In this document: positions 13,242 through 14,770 of the stretch, piece by piece
How the letters are laid out: the number at the start of each line of letters is the position of its first letter
Numbering within the stretch: position 1 is the stretch's first letter
Source: an uncultured Ruminococcus sp.
GTDB taxonomy: Bacteria; Bacillota; Clostridia; Oscillospirales; Acutalibacteraceae
NCBI GenBank assembly: GCA_902803585.1
Contig: CADCQO010000052.1
Span: 1 to 14,770, forward strand
Reading direction: 5' to 3'
Length of the DNA stretch: 14,770 bases
Notes under the pieces: model-generated
What the model saw: the letters and a program-made list of their open reading frames with translations, nothing else
Databases searched by the model: none
What the model was told of the DNA's origin: nothing
Made by a program: the position numbers and the translations under genes

Positions 13242-13868
13242 ATGCTGAACGGACTCTGGGCGGGAATGATTGTAGTCAGTTTCATTTGTGCCGCCGTAAC
13301 AGGACATATGGAAGGGGTGTCGATGGCGGCGGCGGAAGGAGCCGACAAAGCAATCCGGTTATTGCTGTCGATGGCAGGTGTGATGTGTTTATGGAGCGGC
13401 ATGATGAACATTACCGAAAAAAGCGGTCTGGCGAAATTGATTTCAAAGTGCCTGTCGCCGATATTGGGACGGCTGATGCCGGATTACAAAAAAGGAAGCA
13501 GGGCAATGCAGGCGGTTTGTGCCAATGTTACCGCCAACCTGCTGGGTCTGGGCAATGCCGCCACGCCTTTGGGAATTCTTGCTATGAAGGAGATGCAGAA
13601 AAGCAACCGTCTTAAGACACAGCCCAATCACAGCATGATTGTGTTTGTTATTCTGAATACAGCATCTGTACAGCTTATTCCCGCCACCATCGCCGCAATG
13701 CGTCAGGCGGCGGGCAGTCAGATACCTTATGCCGTTCTGCCCTATATCTGGATATCATCTGCGGGTGCGCTCATGGTCGGCATCATCATGGCGAAGCTGC
13801 TTTCTTTCTGTCTGCCTCAGCCGTCAGTTTCCCGCCGGAAGGGAGGAATGCGTTTACGGAACGGATAG
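13242..13868 (+). CDS. spmA: Spore maturation protein A (nucleoside-recognition/Gate family membrane protein)
   Basis: A 208-residue integral membrane protein of the SpmA family, which in B. subtilis acts with SpmB in spore-core dehydration during sporulation. Hydrophobic segments at about 2-22, 37-57, 132-150 and 170-190 surround the family hallmark LGLGNAATPLGILAMKEMQ (~103-121). An early WSGMMNITEKSGL segment (~51-63) matches the Gate-family pattern. GAGGGGG (13229-13235) is 6 bases before ATG 13242. The C-terminus (SRRKGGMRLRNG) is odd. The last codons run through a ribosome-binding-like GGGAGGA and an ATG (13848) before stopping at 13868. The spmB-like reading frame begins at the same place but in the -1 frame, so the natural C-terminus may be altered (see the junction entry). 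Length is close to the B. subtilis protein (196). Confidence 0.9.
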   Translation: MLNGLWAGMIVVSFICAAVTGHMEGVSMAAAEGADKAIRLLLSMAGVMCLWSGMMNITEKSGLAKLISKCLSPILGRLMPDYKKGSRAMQAVCANVTANLLGLGNAATPLGILAMKEMQKSNRLKTQPNHSMIVFVILNTASVQLIPATIAAMRQAAGSQIPYAVLPYIWISSAGALMVGIIMAKLLSFCLPQPSVSRRKGGMRLRNG

Positions 13869-13936
13869 GAACTTATGCTGTACCGGTTCTTATTGTCTGC
13901 ATCGTACTGTTCGGCATCGTCAGAAAGATTGATTTG
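13848..13936 (+). other. Apparent frameshift at the spmA-spmB junction
   Basis: The -1 frame relative to spmA encodes an SpmB-like N-terminus from about 13853 (FTERIGTYAVPVLIV and on through FGIVRKIDLFDSF). That frame has no ATG, GTG or TTG between its upstream stop and TTG 13934. The nearest ATG, 13848, is preceded by GGGAGGA but lies in the spmA frame, where it reads only six codons to TAG. One extra base after 13852 would join ATG 13848, and in fact all of spmA, in frame with spmB. No canonical X-XXY-YYZ slippery heptamer is visible at this spot. Possible causes are a deletion mutation, a base-calling error, a non-ATG start such as ATA or ATT, or frameshifting. Confidence 0.7.
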
Positions 13937-14371
13937 TTTGACAGCTTTACAGCAGGTGCGAAGGAGGGTTTTTCTGCTCTTTTGTCCATAGCGCCGTCTT
14001 TGATCGGGCTGATCGTTGGCGTGAGTATGCTGGAGGCATCGGGCTTTTTTGTTCTGGTGTCAGAGTGGCTTTCGCCGGTGTGCCGATGGGCGGGGATTCC
14101 TTCGGAGGTTGTACCGCTCGGATTGATGCGTCCGGTGACGGGAAGCGGTTCTTTTGCACTGCTGAATTCCCTTCTGGAACAGCATGGAGCGGACAGTTTG
14201 ATAGGAAAAACAGCTTCCGTCATGGCAGGATCCACCGAAACGACATTTTACGCTGTCACGGTATACTACGGGGCGGTTGGTCTGAAAAAAACGGGGTATA
14301 CTGTTCCTGCGGCACTGGCGGCAGATATCACGGGAATGCTTCTGGCGGCATGGACGGTAAGATTATTATGA
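13934..14371 (+). CDS. spmB: Spore maturation protein B, N-terminus out of frame with any standard start
   Basis: The SpmB half of the SpmAB pair, a Gate-family membrane protein. The recognisable features are FDSFTAGAKEGF, a long hydrophobic segment with IAPSLIGLIVGVSML, LMRPVTGSGSFALL and the hallmark VMAGSTETTFYAVTVYYGAVG, ending in a last membrane helix. This matches SpmB to its C-terminus. From TTG 13934 the protein is 145 residues against ~178 in B. subtilis. The missing part, including the first membrane helix, is encoded in the same frame back to about 13853 but has no start codon. TTG 13934 has no good ribosome binding site and would give a protein without helix 1, so I doubt that it is the true start. 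The gene may be a frameshifted half of an spmA-spmB fusion or start with a rare codon. Confidence 0.75.
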   Translation: MFDSFTAGAKEGFSALLSIAPSLIGLIVGVSMLEASGFFVLVSEWLSPVCRWAGIPSEVVPLGLMRPVTGSGSFALLNSLLEQHGADSLIGKTASVMAGSTETTFYAVTVYYGAVGLKKTGYTVPAALAADITGMLLAAWTVRLL

Positions 14372-14429
14372 TAAAAAACCTTGTCATCAAGGGGAAACGT
14401 GTAGTAAAATAACGTAGAGGTGATAAAAA

Positions 14430-14636
14430 ATGTATCGTGTCAAAGAGATTATAGAGCCGGATTTTGGCTGCGAAGGTTTGCCGGACGGACAGGAGCCTTG
14501 CTGTGAAGTGCTGCTGAAAAATACGGACAGCGGTGAACTGATGACGGTAAAAATCCCCGATGCCGAATTGTACCAAAAGAATATTACGGCGGGCTGTATG
14601 GTGACGTATCTGGGCGGCAGGATTGAAAAAGCGTAA
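14430..14636 (+). CDS. Small hypothetical protein
   Basis: A 68-residue, slightly acidic soluble protein with no membrane segment. It is preceded by a clear ribosome binding site, AGAGGTGAT, 6-8 bases before the ATG. Its sequence alternates in a way that suggests a small beta-rich fold: CCEVLLKNTDSGELMTVKIPDAELYQKNITAGCMVTYLGGRIEKA, with Cys residues at 14, 24, 25 and 56. I recognise no family. It starts 58 bp after spmB on the same strand and could share that transcript. The upstream gap contains only a CCTTG/CAAGG hairpin, which on this strand lacks a T-tract. The strong ribosome binding site and neighbour-like codon use make a real gene likely, but no function can be proposed. Confidence 0.72.
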   Translation: MYRVKEIIEPDFGCEGLPDGQEPCCEVLLKNTDSGELMTVKIPDAELYQKNITAGCMVTYLGGRIEKA

Positions 14637-14770
14637 CCAGCAAAGGTGTTTTCTGAGTCCGGCAGAATGTATACAGCGGAAAAGCCGCCGCCCTCTCCGC
14701 AAAGGGCTGGTTTCCATCGTGCAGACTTGTTCCGCAGAGGGAAAGGCGCTCCGGAACGGCAGGTTTCAGC

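Noticed and set aside
14373..14392. Minus-strand terminator-like hairpin CCTTG-ATGA-CAAGG followed by six T
   Set aside because: There is no minus-strand gene to its right in the window, and the 5-bp stem is short. It could serve a gene beyond the edge, but this cannot be supported.
14637..14770. Open frame from ATG 14668 to the right edge and GC-rich inverted segments (CCCTCT/AGAGGG)
   Set aside because: The ATG has no ribosome binding site, the translation is low-complexity Pro/Arg-rich, and the window ends too soon to judge. No terminator or RNA family was recognised.
1..14770. Mobile elements, CRISPR arrays, tRNA or rRNA genes
   Set aside because: I saw no transposase or integrase motifs, no regularly spaced repeats, and no tRNA or rRNA signatures on either strand.

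Overview
The window looks like a chromosomal segment of a low-to-mid GC, spore-lineage Firmicute, most likely class Clostridia and perhaps a Ruminococcus-like gut anaerobe. The lineage call is an inference. It rests on strong AGGAGG-type ribosome binding sites, sigma-A promoters, an spmA/spmB spore-maturation pair, an AbrB/SpoVT-type regulator with a zinc ribbon, a YitJ-type methionine enzyme and E-loop ABC ATPases. There are no insertion sequences, phage genes, tRNA, rRNA or CRISPR arrays.

Left block (1-3989, +): the 5'-truncated lepA (elongation factor 4) is followed at very short spacing by a DUF3783 protein, a small GIY-YIG nuclease-fold protein and a short RecQ helicase. The RecQ has the helicase core, a zinc module and an HRDC domain but no room for the RQC winged helix. 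The four genes probably form one transcription unit. A 194-bp AT-rich gap with a good sigma-A promoter (4010-4037) leads to an unrecognised 105-residue protein (4184-4501).

Middle block (4573-10392, +): an ABC exporter pair has a BcrA/LanF-like ATPase with an E-loop and a six-helix ABC-2 permease. A separate extended -10 promoter (6349-6377) then starts a response regulator, sensor kinase and HtrA protease operon. The kinase gene overlaps the regulator gene, and the protease follows 17 bp later. This is the layout of an envelope or secretion-stress module (compare CssRS and CiaRH with HtrA). The 488-bp gap behind htrA holds a promoter-like element within a TCACAAT/ATTGTGA dyad, several hairpins and one very strong terminator (10346-10392). 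It is either a long 3' UTR or a free-standing RNA of about 230 nt.

Right block (10547-12745, -): the bifunctional homocysteine S-methyltransferase/methylenetetrahydrofolate reductase (YitJ type) and the AbrB-like regulator each have their own sigma-A promoter, and an intrinsic terminator separates them. I see no S-box in the short yitJ leader.

Right edge (13242-14636, +): spmA and spmB, followed by a 68-residue unknown protein. The spmB reading frame extends upstream of its first usable start codon and lies -1 relative to spmA. The pair therefore looks frameshifted, either as a disrupted spmA-spmB fusion or as spmB with an unconventional start. The spmA leader carries two hairpins and a duplicated 20-nt element that includes the ribosome binding site. 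The last 134 bp hold nothing I can assign.
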